64,000 bases of DNA from Kudoa neothunni (GCA_964304625.1 OZ199839.1:5332001-5396000), one strand, 5' to 3'. Numbered from the stretch's first letter, positions 24,260 to 36,660 are shown. Translations and numbers: made by a program. The notes: generated by a model not told the origin, from the letters alone.

Positions 24260-24834
24260 ATATATAAACCTTGAGCCAGCGTACACCGATATGATTTTCA
24301 TTGACGAGTCTGGGTTTTCTTTGGCAACACATCGATCCCAAGGTAGATCTCTTTGTGGAACAAGAGCCAACTTAAGAGTGAAAACCATCAGATCGCAAAA
24401 TATTACCCTAATTGCGGCGATGAGCACCACTAAAATATGTGGTTTTAAGCTACATCGAGGTGGTGTAAACCAATCGGTTTTTGGGGACTTCCTAATCCAA
24501 CTTTTCCATGATTTGGCTTCCGAAAACAAAAAATACTTGATCATCATGGATAATGTGGCCTTCCATAAAACAGACAATGTTAGGAGCATTATAAATAATA
24601 GCGGGCACAAATTACTCCTATTGCCGCCCCATTCTCCTTTCTCAACCCCATTGAGGAAGTCTTCAATCAGTTAAAGTGCGAAGTGAAAAGGCAAGCCCCA
24701 AAAACTCATGAAGACCTGCTTAACTGTATTGAATTAAGCCAAAGAGTTGTCTCAGAAGCCAACTGTCAAAGCTATATTCGGCATTCTAAGTCATATTTTT
24801 CAGCATGTCTGAGAAGTGAAGAAATAAACAATTA
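24260..24834 (+). pseudogene. inverted partial copy of the Tc1 transposase
   Basis: This plus-strand copy of the transposase C-terminal half begins at NLEPAYTDMIFIDESGF and matches the minus-strand copy at 22874-23450 almost perfectly. Differences include Arg to His in ATHRSQ and a one-base deletion within the PPHSPF segment that shifts the frame. It lacks the N-terminal DNA-binding part and cannot act alone. Confidence 0.85.
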
Positions 24835-25063
24835 GATTGTTCGTTTATTGTAAATTTAAAGCATTATCATAGTTTTTTTGCGTCATTTTTAAGTGTGTTT
24901 GCATCTCGATTGGACATAAGTGCTATATGCGCTGACAGTTTGCATCTTGGTTGAACATGCTTGCATCTTGATCGTGAAATACTGTAACGATATTAAGCTG
25001 TTTTACATTTATTAAATAATATAAAAATGAAATTAGCTATATAGAAGATGTTTCAATAGCTAA

Positions 25064-26560
25064 CCCTCTAATGACATTGAGGTAGATTTAACCCCAGATT
25101 TTTTTCGATCATTTTATTTGAAAAATTAATATAAAGTAATATGCAAAGTTTTAAAAAATTCATATGAACAAATTTCCAGTAAAATACAGAATATTGACAC
25201 CATTAAGACCATTTTAATCCTATCGGATGATTTCGCGCACTGTTCTAAAACTTATATAAACGCGGCCAGGGAATGAAATGTGTATTTGTGGTAAGGATAA
25301 GTAGACGACTAAATAAAAAATAATATATAATCAAATCAGTTCTTTTTGGGGGGTTTCTTTAAAAATGTTTGAATAGATGCGGAAGGCGTTGATTAATATG
25401 TCAATCATATTATAAAATACGACGACTGGCCATCTTCTGCAGAACCTACGGACGAATATTGAAGATATCATCCTGTCTACAGTATCAACCCCACCTTTAG
25501 TGCTATTGTAATGTTCTATAACGTGTGATTTTCTGTCATTTTGTGGACTTCCTATGTTGGTGTTATTTGTTCCTGTCGATAACAAATTAACGACCTTTCC
25601 TTTCTTGGGAACATATGATGTTATCATGTTTTTCTCATTGAAGAGGAATATGGTACTATGAAACGCCTTGTTCCTTGATGGAAGCACACATGGAGGCAAA
25701 CCCCTCTTATTGTTTTATTGTTCTTTATCGCCCCAAGATAAGTAAAGCGTTTTGCAGCAACTTTGATGCCAGTTATAGCGACGAAGAAAAACTACCGGCA
25801 ACAATGTTCCTCCCGGAATTGTACAATGGAGATGCAAGTCAAAGAACAACGCTTTCGCCAATTCTCCCAATATAAGTATAAGGAGAAATATTGAGGAGAT
25901 ATTTCTCAACAGGATCAGCCATGAGAAAAAATTTAATCCCATATTTCGCCGGTTTTATAGCCATATATTGTCTAAAGGGGCATTTTCCCTTAAAAGGGAA
26001 AAGTTGTTCGTCAATTGTGGCATCTTCATGAGCGCAAAGTACTTGGGTAATTCATTTACCCACATGTTCCAAACATCACGAATTGCAGAAAATTTATCAG
26101 CACTTCTTTTCATTCTTGTGTCTTTATTGTCAAAGTGAAGTTTCCCCGATATTTGTAAAAAACAAGTTCGAAAAAAAAGCTGACGATAAATTTGCTTCGC
26201 TTCTGATAAACTAAAAAGTTCATGCAAAAGTTCTGTTCTCTCTTGATGAATTCGCGTTAAGATAAGGATTCCCAGAAACCCTTTAAATTCTACATCATCA
26301 ACTTTTTTACATGAATCATGGAAATAATCACATCCAAACATACTTGTGTTTTTAATAATTTCTCCACAAATATCTTCTTTAAAGAATATCAAAAAACAAC
26401 CCCAAACTTCTTTTATGCGTTAAATGCAGTAAACTGTTGGCCCTGGATTACAATTCATTGTGTTTTCAATTGATATTTCTTATAATATCGGTGCAAAATC
26501 ACTCAATTCATTTAGATGTGGTAAATATGATTTTCTATTTGAATATGAATCCAATTTATT
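25064..26560 (-). mobile_element. piggyBac element A, decayed
   Basis: The left end is CTAA|CCCTCTAATGACATTGAGG at 25060, close to the TTAA|CCC start of piggyBac elements, followed by a sub-terminal GAGGTAGATTTAACCCC block. Minus-strand pieces at 26392-25955, 25942-25715 and 25699-25331 cover the transposase from N- to C-terminal parts. HYNSTKGGVDTVDRM is the family's GGVD motif with a catalytic Asp, followed by RRWPVVVFYNMIDI. Several frameshifts separate the pieces. The right end is not recognised; 26560 is an estimate. Confidence 0.75.
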
Positions 26561-26947
26561 GATTTGTACCTTATTTAATGTCACCTAATCAGGACACTTC
26601 ACATACTTCCTTATTTCGACTTTATATACTAACTGAATATTGACGGTATTTATTGAATTTAATGTTCTCAATTAAACTATTTAAATGTGATTATCCACTA
26701 TAACAATTTTATGCATATTTAGAATATTATTTTCAACGTTTAAATATATAACTTTTTATTGGTGATTTTATTCAAAAAATGTTGGACAGACTTTTTACAC
26801 CAAGTCATGCATCACTCAGATGTTCTCATATACTCTACTATATGACTATATGAATTTTGAAAAAAACTTTTTGAACGCATTTGATAAACAAATCATTTTA
26901 AAGCGTTGTAACATAAATTCCATCTTATGGATATGTAAAATACATAT

Positions 26948-27358
26948 TCACGATGGTATCAGATATCTAAATAGCATATGAATTAAAAAGAAAAATTTTT
27001 TATCATAATTTCTCTTACTACTCTCATTTTTTGGTTTACAATTCACGCAGCTACAATATTTTGATAATGGGCTCATTTTAATTTGTTGACATTTAAAATG
27101 GCTCCATTGAAGACATATGTCGCAGCCTATGAACTCATTGTTTTTAAAAGTTTCTTTGCATACAAAACATCTGTAGCCAGTAGCTTTCTTCGGAGATATT
27201 ATTGTTTTTGTGTTAGATAGAGAATCTTTACAAACGTAGAGATAGATTTGTTCAATATTAATTCTTGGGTCAGGGACGGCATCACTTACGTTACCAGAAA
27301 AAACCTCGACTTCATTTTCGTCGATAACTGCTCCGCCCATCAATACTCTAACAGCCAC
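26948..27358 (-). CDS. PHD-finger exon, gene unknown
   Basis: A minus-strand open frame whose second half is a C4HC3 PHD finger: RCFVC, GCDICLQWSHFKC and YCSCVNC hold the eight zinc ligands in the usual order. PHD fingers commonly read histone H3 tails. The upstream half (MGGAVIDENEVEVFSG onward) is not recognised. An AG acceptor-like site lies just upstream (near 27386) and the frame stays open there, so this is more likely an exon than a complete gene. It lies downstream of the MULE-type transposase on the same strand. It could be a host exon or part of a transposon-carried gene. Confidence 0.5.
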   Translation of the reverse strand: MAVRVLMGGAVIDENEVEVFSGNVSDAVPDPRINIEQIYLYVCKDSLSNTKTIISPKKATGYRCFVCKETFKNNEFIGCDICLQWSHFKCQQIKMSPLSKYCSCVNCKPKNESSKRNYDKKFFFLIHMLFRYLIPS

Positions 27359-27399
27359 CTTCTTACCAACAAACCAACAAAGAATTTCTGATAATTGTT

Positions 27400-27900
27400 A
27401 AAAATAGACAGAATGTATTTTAATTATTAGAAAGTTTTTGTTTTTCTGTTAGATTTAAAAATGACTGGGAAAATAAATTTGAACGTTTAAACCAATCACT
27501 GTATTTGATGTACCCTTTGAGCAACCTTTGCGTTTTACTCTTGAGGGTAAAACTAACTCTAACAATGCCAATTAAAACACGTTATAGAAATTACTTTACC
27601 TGAAACTTTTTTGGTTTCAAGACTAAATGGCGGCGAGTTCTCATTATTATATGATTGCCTATTGTGAGAATAATAATTACAATTTGATATGCATTTTATT
27701 TCGCTAGATTTTTATTTTTCTCTTGAGATTCACTATCTACTTAATTTATTTCAAATATTTAATAAGAAAAATACTTGAAAGTTCTATTATAATATATTTT
27801 CAATTGGTGCATTTAATATTTGGTCTGTAGAACATGTATCATCAATCTTTTCAATTCGAATTTTTTCGTCATTTTCATTTTCAACAAATTTAATTAATTT
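27400..27900. other. spacer between PHD exon and MULE transposase
   Basis: AT-rich, with no recognised coding sequence on either strand and no clear splice-linked exon joining the two flanking reading frames. Confidence 0.5.
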
Positions 27901-27902
27901 CC

Positions 27903-29831
27903 TTAATTCTTTGATCCAACATTCATAATCAGAACCAGTTTTTTTTTAAATCTTGCGACTACTTCTTTCATTAATTTAGTAGCTTCATTAAGTTTTGAAT
28001 GTTCTGAATAGACAGTAATTTTTGGTAATGAATTTATAATAATCAAACCATTCTCGGATGAACTTTTATTTGTTTCATAAACATCCGCCAGTTCAGAATT
28101 TTCAACAAAATACTCCCTTGTCCATCTCTTCAAGCACAAACATTTATCAAAAAGAGGAAGGTTGTGTTATTTCCGCATGGAGAAAACGTGACGACATGGC
28201 AGTTCCATGCTAAGACGGAAAGCACAATTGCGTTTCTCCGTAGTTGCCTCTATAAAAATTATGCATCGAGGATTCGTAGTTTTATACATTTTGTGTCGGC
28301 ATTAATTGATCAAATTCTTCCAAAACTTTTTTATATAAGTATAGCGTTAAATATTTGAAATAAATAAACATAATTTCGTTTATTTCGCGTCGAGGAGTTT
28401 TAAGAAGTTCCATAGCGTCTTTAGAATCCTTCTCCATTCTTGATCCTTCCAAATAAATTAAGTACATTTTCATAAATTCTTCAAAGAAAGCATAAAGAGG
28501 GATGACTGGCTTCACTTTTGAGTTGATACACTCAACCTGGTTGTTGGTGAGGTTTTCAAACATCCCCTCATAGCTATGAAGCCCTGTGACCCATTCGTGT
28601 TTGATAGGGTCCCAGTTGTTGGTGAAATATCGATAAACATTTTCAACGACGCTTTCCTTCAGGGTTTTTTTTCTCTCATTGTATTCATTTGTATTTTTCG
28701 AGTAGGAAATTTTTTGTAGAATTTCAATGTCCAGATCTTTCTCCTGTCTGCGAATATTCATTCGCTCGGTTTTAATTTCTCGACCGAATGATTTCAACAC
28801 ATGATATAAACATATGTGGAGACTGGAATTAGGAGACACTTGTTTTATAACTTTCCTCTCCATAATGTCTTTATCAGTCAAGAATACCTTGGTTTTCGTT
28901 TCCATCGTTGGAATGTGCTTCTTCATTGTTTGAAGGAATCAAGAAAAAACTTCTTCGGTCTCCTCAACCAACACTCCAACTGCGACCACCTCATTGGTCC
29001 CTCTAGTATCCATAATGGTGGCAAAATATACCGGGGCTCCGAAATTTAAAAGTTTATATGTGGCATCCATACAAATTATTTCTGGATATGCCTGAAGTGT
29101 TTTATTCATCCGTGAGTCTTGAAAAAATAAGCTCTTGAACTCATTGTTGTTTTCCAATATCTCTATATATCTTCCTTTCTTATTAAAATTTTTTAAAAAT
29201 TCCGGGCTCTTTGTATGTGATTTAAAATAGTACTTCATGTTAGACAGTTTTCTCACGAAAAAAACTTTCCCTTTTTTCGTAATATTTTTTGTTGGATTAT
29301 TTTGGAATTTCCGTTAACTTGATTAAATTGAGTGATAAGGTCACTTTCATCCTTTGATATTTTATTTCTACTATGCGAAAATTGTGATGAATAGTTCATA
29401 GAATCATGGTTATGGGATAAGTCAAAGGATTTTAACACGAGTTTTTTTCCATCACGGAAACCGAAAATTTTAGAAACATTGGGCAGGCTTTGTAGTAAGA
29501 ATTCAAATTTCATTTACCAGCAGATCGCATTCTCTAAAAGAATGACAGTATTTTTGCGAATTTTAATGCATATACAAAATTTAATTAAATATTTGAAGAA
29601 ATTACGTTTTTTTCCGCCATTAACACAATAGTATTTTATATGATAATACTTAAGTATTGGATTTAACGTTTTATCACATCGCTTCTGGGCTGTTTCGATG
29701 GTTTTAAAGTCATATATGGATAAATTGATTTTGGATTTTTGTTCTTATTCTTCTATTTTCAACTTTAATTCTTCAAAACTGTTAAAAGTATGTCCGATTT
29801 GAAAAATCATATTAAGTTCAGTCAAGCTCAT
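27903..29831 (-). pseudogene. ZSWIM/MULE-type transposase, decayed
   Basis: The minus strand reads, in order: an N-terminal part beginning MSLTELNMIFQIGHTFNSFE (ATG at 29831), a FAR1-like stretch (FDLSHNHDS), a MULE DDE region with ICMDATYKLLNFGAPVY and VFLTDKDIMERKVIKQ, the helical NQVECINSKVKPV segment, and a SWIM-type zinc motif NCAFRLSMELPCRHVFSMR at about 28225-28165. This is the architecture of ZSWIM1/ZSWIM3-like proteins, which derive from MULE-like transposons. Damage includes a frame shift at a poly-T run near 29255, a TGA where the family expects Trp (EEVFS*FLQTM), further stops upstream of 29513 and a shift near the SWIM motif. Terminal repeats were not found. Confidence 0.75.
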
Positions 29832-30234
29832 TTCGTATGCACGCGCGTAGGGCTAAAATCAAAATTTTTCTTTTACTATAACAACTCCATACTTTATTTT
29901 GTTGATGGTCTTGTGAAAAATCTTTCATTTTTTACAATAATTTTGTATTACAACATTAAGGGATGATTACAATAAAAACTTGATTTAATTAGATAATTAC
30001 AAGCTAAATTATAACTAAAAATGTTCATGTGAATGAACAAATAAATAACTCATTAACTCAATAAAAAGACTTTGTATAGAACATTTAGTCGAAACTATAT
30101 TACATTATACAGAATATATTTATCCCATATGTTCCGACAAAAAAAATGGAAAGGAATTGTAAGTTGTTTTATATCATACAACACAGGTTTACTATAATAA
30201 AAAGCTCAAAAATTAAATGGAACAATTTTTTCTG

Positions 30235-30721
30235 GCCAATAGACACTTCCTTTTTTTAAAATTTCTATTTAAAGGATTCTTTACATGATCAATAATCAAT
30301 TTTTTAAAGTAAAATATTTTAATTTCTGCCACTCAAATTAAAAATTTTGACATATCTATTAACCAAGAATATGGAAACTTAAAGGAAAATCAGTACATAA
30401 TTATGATAGTTTTTACACGTCTACAGAGACAGAGGAGTAACCAATTTTTTTAAATAATTGATGATTAATTTTTGTTGAATATACATATAAGCGTGTGTTC
30501 AGATATAGTACAAATTTATATAAAACTGAATGCTTATGTTTTAAATATTGCATTGGTTTATACGCTACGTTGTATATGTCGTACGGTGATGGGTGCTACT
30601 TTTACCTGGAAATATGATTAAATAGTTCTTCTGGTTTCCGGATAATCGAACATTTATCGACACGTAATGTCAATGAAATCCAAATAAGATTTAAGATTTA
30701 CGGATAGTCGAGATTCTACTG
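30235..30721 (-). repeat. partial copy of the 15.8-kb Tigger-like element
   Basis: It is the reverse complement of the first 490 bp of the element at 15842-17410, ending CTACTG next to TA at 30722. Landmarks are GATAATCGA, TTGACATTACGTGTCGATAA (with small changes) and the TAGACGTGTAAAAA segment. The other end is lost or diverged beyond 30235. Confidence 0.8.
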
Positions 30722-30769
30722 TAATTGAATTTAGCAAAATCTAACAAATCAAATCTATAGATAGATTTT

Positions 30770-30970
30770 GAGTTAGAATTGATGGGATTAGAAACTGTCA
30801 TTATAGAAGTGTACAAGCCTCCTAGGAACAGAGTTTACCCCTCAAATAGCCACTGTCATAATTAAACCAGTATAAAACCTTATACTAAATATGAATTTGG
30901 GTCCCAAGTCAAGAGGATAAATTTGATAAAAACGGATAAGAAACCTTGCTATAGAGTAACTGATTAACTT
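30770..30970 (+). repeat. dispersed repeat, copy 2
   Basis: Related to 9885-10085 over about 200 bp in the same orientation. Family unknown. Confidence 0.6.
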
Positions 30971-32023
30971 TCGTTATAGTTAATACGAATATTATTATTC
31001 ATGGACCTATCTAAGAGCCTTCTTAATGTTACTTACGAGAGTCGTTACTTGAATTCTCGCCCGGATATTTTAACTATTAACTCTAAATTGTTAATTCATG
31101 GTAGCTACTAGAAATTAATATTGGAATATTAATGTGTGCATCAATTTTTGTAGGGCCATGTTGGCAAATTGTCAAATTTTGAATTTTAGAATAAATTGAC
31201 CTAAAGCGTTAATATACCGAATTTTCCATCATTCACATTATATACTAATTAATTTTTAATTTATTGTTTCAAAAAATATAATCGTCGCAAGAATGAAACC
31301 ACCAAAATATAAGATTTACATTATGAAATAACCCTATTAACTATAAAAAGTATCGAAGATCATTCAATAATAAAATAACTAATTAAGCTATACTTAAAAT
31401 TAAGCACTTGCATTGTTGTGTTTTTGTCCAATAGTTTACCTATAAATGAGCATTAATAACATAAACTAAACACATTACATTGAATAATACATGTTCGTAT
31501 ACTTATCAGTTTATAGATGTAGTGTAAATAAAATTCTGAGCCAATACGAGAATTTCCCGTAGAAATTTACTCAGTGGATTAATTTCATTTACGCCTATTA
31601 TAATTATTATAAGAAATAATGATTTTGAACTAAATTTGACGTGGTTCTTTATTAACCCATATGTATTTCTTGTTAAAAAAATAAGAATAATGCAATTAAT
31701 TTTCATAAATTATCAAAAAAAATAATAATAATTAGATTAAAAGTGTATAATTATCTTGGTATGTTGAAAGTAATAAAAATTAATTATTATTGATTATTAT
31801 AATTGTTTTTTTTCGTTAACTTACGTCTAAAATATTGAATACAGGTAGTGGCGAGTAATATCGATTGACTCCATATCTTGTAGGAAAAATGTACATACGA
31901 TCACATAATACTGATTTATGATGTATTTAAGGTAAAATATAAATTCTATTTTATATAGTGAAAAAATATTAACTCCGAATAAAAAATATCAATCAAAACA
32001 TTCGTTTGTCAGTATTGTTGAAG
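30971..32023. other. intergenic stretch and 5' flank of the membrane-protein gene
   Basis: AT-rich, with many stops in all frames. No repeat partner was found in the window. The last few hundred bases presumably hold the promoter and 5' UTR of the gene starting at 32024. Confidence 0.5.
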
Positions 32024-34283
32024 ATGTTGAATTTTTTGATTTATTCTGTTTTTCTTGGATATTTTCAGAATGTGTTCAGTAAAAAATCTACGAACCATCC
32101 AGTATAATATATTATTCTGACAATAAGAAATAATCGAAACTTATCAAGGACTTATTGCTTACTCTCGACTACAACAAATACACCGTTACACAGTTTACAT
32201 GCAGTTTCCACAATGAATATTACTTTGGTATGCAATGTCTTCAATTAAACCAACATGAGTGCTCCGGTATAAGATAATGAACTTGAATTTTTAATATAAT
32301 CACAAAGAATTCGAGCCGAATACAAGATTATCGCGAATTCAACTTGAAAACAAACGTCTAGGAGAATATATCAAGAAGAAAAAATTTAAAGGAGCTATCA
32401 TTTCTATTCAAGTTCCAGCTAAATCGTTAAATCCAAAGTAATAGGCTATCATCGTGAAAATGTTAATTTTATGTTTATAAAGGTTGATAAAGACATACGA
32501 AGATTTTTTTGGCAGGATATATATGCGTATTATAACATTTGATGATTTTAATTATCCCATATATAATGAAATCATGACATTATCAGATAAAATATTTTAC
32601 GATTATATGGCATCAAATGCCTGTTTGATGCCGTTCAGATTGGTGATCCATTCGTATACGTCAAACAAATTATTTTTTAATATTCGTTTCTTTTAGCCAG
32701 ATGGATCAGCCGTTTATAGATCAGTAATTAGAAATTTTATTCACTTTATTTTACACCAAAAACTCCTGCTATTCAATTATTTCATTAGGAAAATATAAAA
32801 ACTTTTAATTAATTTAATATTTGTTAATATTTATATGTTAGGAATATGATGATCATGTTTATTTGAACATTGATGAAAAGAGAATTACGTTTGGATATTT
32901 TACAAGAAGGGACCATCAAAATCCAGACATTAAAATATATAGATCCTTAAATTTAGCTCTGCCATTCTATTCAAAGACAATACCAGGTTTTGGATATGGA
33001 CATATCTTACCCTATATATTTTACCATTCATATGATGTAATATTTTATACGAATATTATAACTATTGTCTAATAGACTGGCAAGTATTTTGTTGATGATA
33101 ATGTAAATCGTATAAAATTTCCTTGCTCGTCAATAAATACAAAGATAACGACCTCTAAACTAGACTTCATAAATTGGTCATTTAAAGACAAAATATTTTT
33201 GGATATAATAGACATCAATGGTACCGATGATTATCCTCTTTGTGTTCAATTGATTAAGGATGCAATGTTTACTTCGAATAGTTCCCATTTTTGGAACGAT
33301 ATGACAGACCTATTGCTCCAAACTCAATTTCCAGTAAAAATTGGAAGCAATAAATTAAATATAGGATATAATTTTATATTCAACTTGATAATAAAATATT
33401 TCATTAACATATTTGTACGCTACAGATATATAACGTCAAAACAAGTTCTCTTAGTGATGAATACCAATCACTGGGAACTATTAAATCATTATCCGAATCT
33501 GCTGATAGTCCATATATTGACAAAAGCAGTGGATCGTTGGAATCCCCCGAAAATGCATATGACTACTTAAATGAAGTGGTTTTAAGAATTTATAACTATC
33601 TTCTGATTGAAGTTTTTGCAAGTTCAGCAAATCAACGTCACAAAAAATACGTCTATTTGATTCGTGTATATAGGTTGTGTTTATAATGAAATATTTTCTC
33701 TTATTATTACAGGACTCTAACTATAATTCGCAATATGAATTTATGAATTATCAAGCTATGTTGAGACTAATACCATGTAATGTTTTGACTTTTTTAATAG
33801 ATTTTAAAATTTTAATATTAAGTTAATAAGGCCTTTGATGTGGAATTAACGGATATAGGAACAGGCGTAGACCATGAATCAAATGAGGGAACTGAATCGT
33901 CAGATGGAAATTCGGAGTCAGAGGAATCTCCTCAACCCGGGGACAAATACAACGATAACCACATCAGCGAAAAGAGTGAAGCTGATTCTACACCAGTCGG
34001 TGAGGAAGAAAAAGAACCTACAAATGTCGGTGAGGAAACAAACGAGTCTTCACAAGTAGATGAGGAAAGCTCGGATGAACAAGAAAATGAGAAAGACTCC
34101 AACGTATCTGCCGAAAATTCTAGTTCTATACAGGAAACCACAGTTCTTGACCAAAAGTTGAAATCAAATTCCTCAATGTTGGTTAAAATTATCGTTCCGG
34201 TTGTGATAGTAGTAATTCTCCTATCAATCGGAATATACATCTTCATTGCCAAAAGGAAATCTAAAAGTAATAACGAGATTTGA
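32024..34283 (+). CDS. single-pass type I membrane protein, family unknown (10 exons)
   Basis: Exons 32024-32101, 32149-32266, 32308-32437, 32483-32642, 32697-32723, 32842-33036, 33076-33333, 33426-33665, 33713-33776 and 33823-34283 join in phase into 576 residues. Introns are 47, 41, 45, 54, 118, 39, 92, 47 and 46 nt, all GT-AG; exon 5 is a 27-nt microexon. The N-terminus MLNFLIYSVFLGYFQNVFS looks like a signal peptide. The lumenal part has scattered Cys (FTCSF..GMQCLQ..HECSG) and Asn-glycosylation sequons. A strongly acidic, Ser/Glu-rich stalk (about residues 430-535) leads to a membrane helix (IIVPVVIVVILLSIGIYIFI) and a short basic tail KRKSKSNNEI. I recognise no domain. Nine clean junctions argue for a living gene. 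A surface or secretory-pathway role is inferred from topology only. Confidence 0.8.
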
Positions 34284-34538
34284 ACTAATAATTCATCATA
34301 ATATTAACTATTTACCTATTAACTTATTGTCGTATTGAATATTACGTGTTTTTTATGCTAGTGCGAAACCAACGTTAGACTATGGAATTATATTATCATT
34401 CAAGATTGATCAAATCTACTAGCTGTTCAAATAGTAAAATAATATTTATAATAGTAAGTAACGTAAAAAGGTAAAAATGAATTTTATTGTCCGTTCACTG
34501 ATAAATAAAAATTATAAAACAAAGGAAAAATATAAATA

Positions 34539-36660
34539 CAGTAGGTAATCAATTGTTCGTACTACGGGTTTTTCATATTTTTTAATTTATTGTTTCTCTT
34601 TTACTCTGAAAGTTTTTGTAAAAGTAAATATTCAATATTACAATATCATATTAAAATTTAATTAAAAAAAGTTTACAAATAAAGAAAAAATGATGAAAAT
34701 ATGAAAAATCCATCGTTGCGGATTTTACGTACTTTGTTTTGAATTTTTAGAGGGAATTAGAGGGTTTTTCGTAGTTTTCAGATGGCATAAAAAATAAAAA
34801 AGCATAACAATTAAGGAAGAATTTGAAATAATCGGATTTATTGAATACATGATTAATAAGAGAGCGAAAGCTGAAATTGTTCGACGTTTTAAGCTTGCTA
34901 CAATTTCAACATTGGATGGCATTCTTAATAAGAAGGAAGAAATTGTGACAGCTTATGAAAGTGGGTTAGCTTAATCGAAAAGGAAAAATTTTAAGCATGA
35001 TACAAACAAAGAGCTTGATTCTGAAATTTTTGAATGGATTAATTTGATGCGTTCGAGAAAAATAGAGTTATCTTCCATGGATATTATTAATAAAAAGAGA
35101 GAATTGGGCTCAAATGATTCCTGTGTAGATTCATCAACACATGGATGGTTCAAAAGTTTTAAATCAAGATTCAATCTAAAAAGACAAAACTTTCATGGCG
35201 ATTCTTGCTTCGTTGACAGTGAAACAGTTGAAAAATGGATTCAGTTGTTATTAGATATAATAAAGGACTAGTCACCCGACTGTGTTTTTGATATCGACGA
35301 AACTGGGTTGTACTATCAGTAACAGCGAGGTAGAATGTTTATTTATATATTATATCATAGTTTTAGGTAAAAGCTATGTCACAACTAAAGAGAATTCTTA
35401 TAACCGAATCAAAAAGAGTAAAAAAAGAATAATTATCCTTTTTGGTGTTTCTATGTTTGCTGAGAAACTCGATCCTCTAATTATTATTATGCATTCTGCT
35501 AAGCCGAGATGCTTCAAAAATTTACAAAGTCTTCCTCTAAAGTATGCATGCAGAAAAAAAGCGTGGATGACTGGTGATATATTTATAAAATATATAACTG
35601 GCTTGAATAAGTTTTTTGAAAAAAAAACGAAGAAAGTTGTTTTATTTCTCGACAATGCAATGCGACTTCGCATTTTCACATGGATTTAAGTCATATAAAA
35701 ATGGTTTTTCTTCCTCAAAACACGAAAAGTGTTTTGCAGCCTTTAGACCAGGTTATTATTCATTCGTTCAAAGCGGCATACAAAAGAGCAATGATAGAAA
35801 AATTTATTGCATTCACAGAAGCTGGCTCTCTCCCAACTCCTCCTGATCTTCTAGAAGCTATGTTTCTAACTAAAGAAGCGTGGCAGTCTTTAAGTAGTAA
35901 GACCATAGAAAATTGTTTTAAAAAAGTTGGGTTTTCATCCGCTAACGATAACGACGTCAATAATGAAATTACCCTCCATGAAATGACAGAAATTGATGTG
36001 GAGATCGACGAAATGATTCTGGAAGAGAACAATAATTTTCAAATGGATATTGATGATTCAGATAACGTACTGCAAAGCATAGAAAAGATAGAAGAAGAAC
36101 AACACGATGACGATATATTCCAAGATTGATCAGCCGAAAATACTTCTTCAAAGGAAATTATCGAATCAATTCAAAAACTTAAACGTCTCTTTAAGCGTGA
36201 TGCAGTTGATGAGTTTAGTTTGGTTTTAAAACTGGAAAGCACACTGTCAAAGTTATTATTTACAAAGTTTAACCAAACTATGATAACTAATTTTTCCAAA
36301 AAAACGATTCTTAGGGTTGTTTCTCTGTTATTTTTTATTAAAATTGATAATAATTGATGAGATATGATAAAAAAACAATTACAAACGTTTTTGGTCGCTA
36401 CAATAATTTAATTAAAAATCACTTAAATTAAAATCCATAACAGAATAAATTTTCAAAATATCCAAACTACGAAATTGATAAAAAAAATTCATGCAAAAAT
36501 TATATAAGGTTTCATTTTGTATTATTAATTATTTATATTTAATTGAACAGAAAATGAGATGAATTTTAACAAAAAAAACCTGGCTCAGCCTCACTCCCAG
36601 TTATCAAATTCCCCCAATTGCGTATGCTCCAGCAAGTACGAAAAAATCGATTGCCTACTG
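34539..36660 (+). mobile_element. Tigger/pogo transposon with transposase
   Basis: Inverted ends CAGTAGGTAATCAATTGTTC (34539) and, inward from 36660, CAGTAGGCAATCGATTTTTT are followed on both sides by a GTAC block and flanked by TA (34537-34538, 36661-36662). The 2.12-kb interior carries a decayed pogo-type transposase on the plus strand. The length fits an originally complete element. Confidence 0.85.
34813..36330 (+). pseudogene. Tigger/pogo transposase, decayed
   Basis: The coding path starts near IKEEFEIIGFIEYMINKRAK (a psq/CENP-B-type helix-turn-helix with KAEIVRRFKLATISTLDGIL), continues through a CENP-B DNA-binding-like part (THGWFKSFKSRFNL) and reaches the DDE_1 domain: D in VFDIDETGLYY, D in VLFLDNA and D in NTKSVLQPLDQ. 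It ends near FTKFNQTMITNFF. In-frame stops interrupt it after SGLA (about 34972), after LLDIIKD (35269) and after DDIFQD (36127). Frame changes follow GLYYQ and FLDNA. All three catalytic Asp are preserved, but the gene cannot make a full protein. Confidence 0.85.

Larger units (their letters stand above)
22726..24984 (-). mobile_element. fold-back Tc1-like transposon
   Basis: The unit starts CAGTATTTCACGATCAAG at 22726, ends with its complement at 24984 and is flanked by TA (22724-22725, 24985-24986). Its arms, about 22726-23450 and 24260-24984, are inverted copies of some 725 bp with only a handful of differences. Each arm contains the outer repeat and the 3' half of the transposase. The roughly 810-bp centre holds the only copy of the N-terminal half. 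Within the outer 90 bp the motif (A/G)AGATGCAA recurs three times, as expected for transposase binding sites. The original 5' end is not recognisable; an inverted 3' end stands in its place. TA on both sides suggests that the whole fold-back unit moved as one piece. Confidence 0.85.

Noticed and set aside
33932-34252. A 106-codon minus-strand frame.
   Set aside because: It is antisense to the acidic stalk exon of the membrane-protein gene and has no features of its own.
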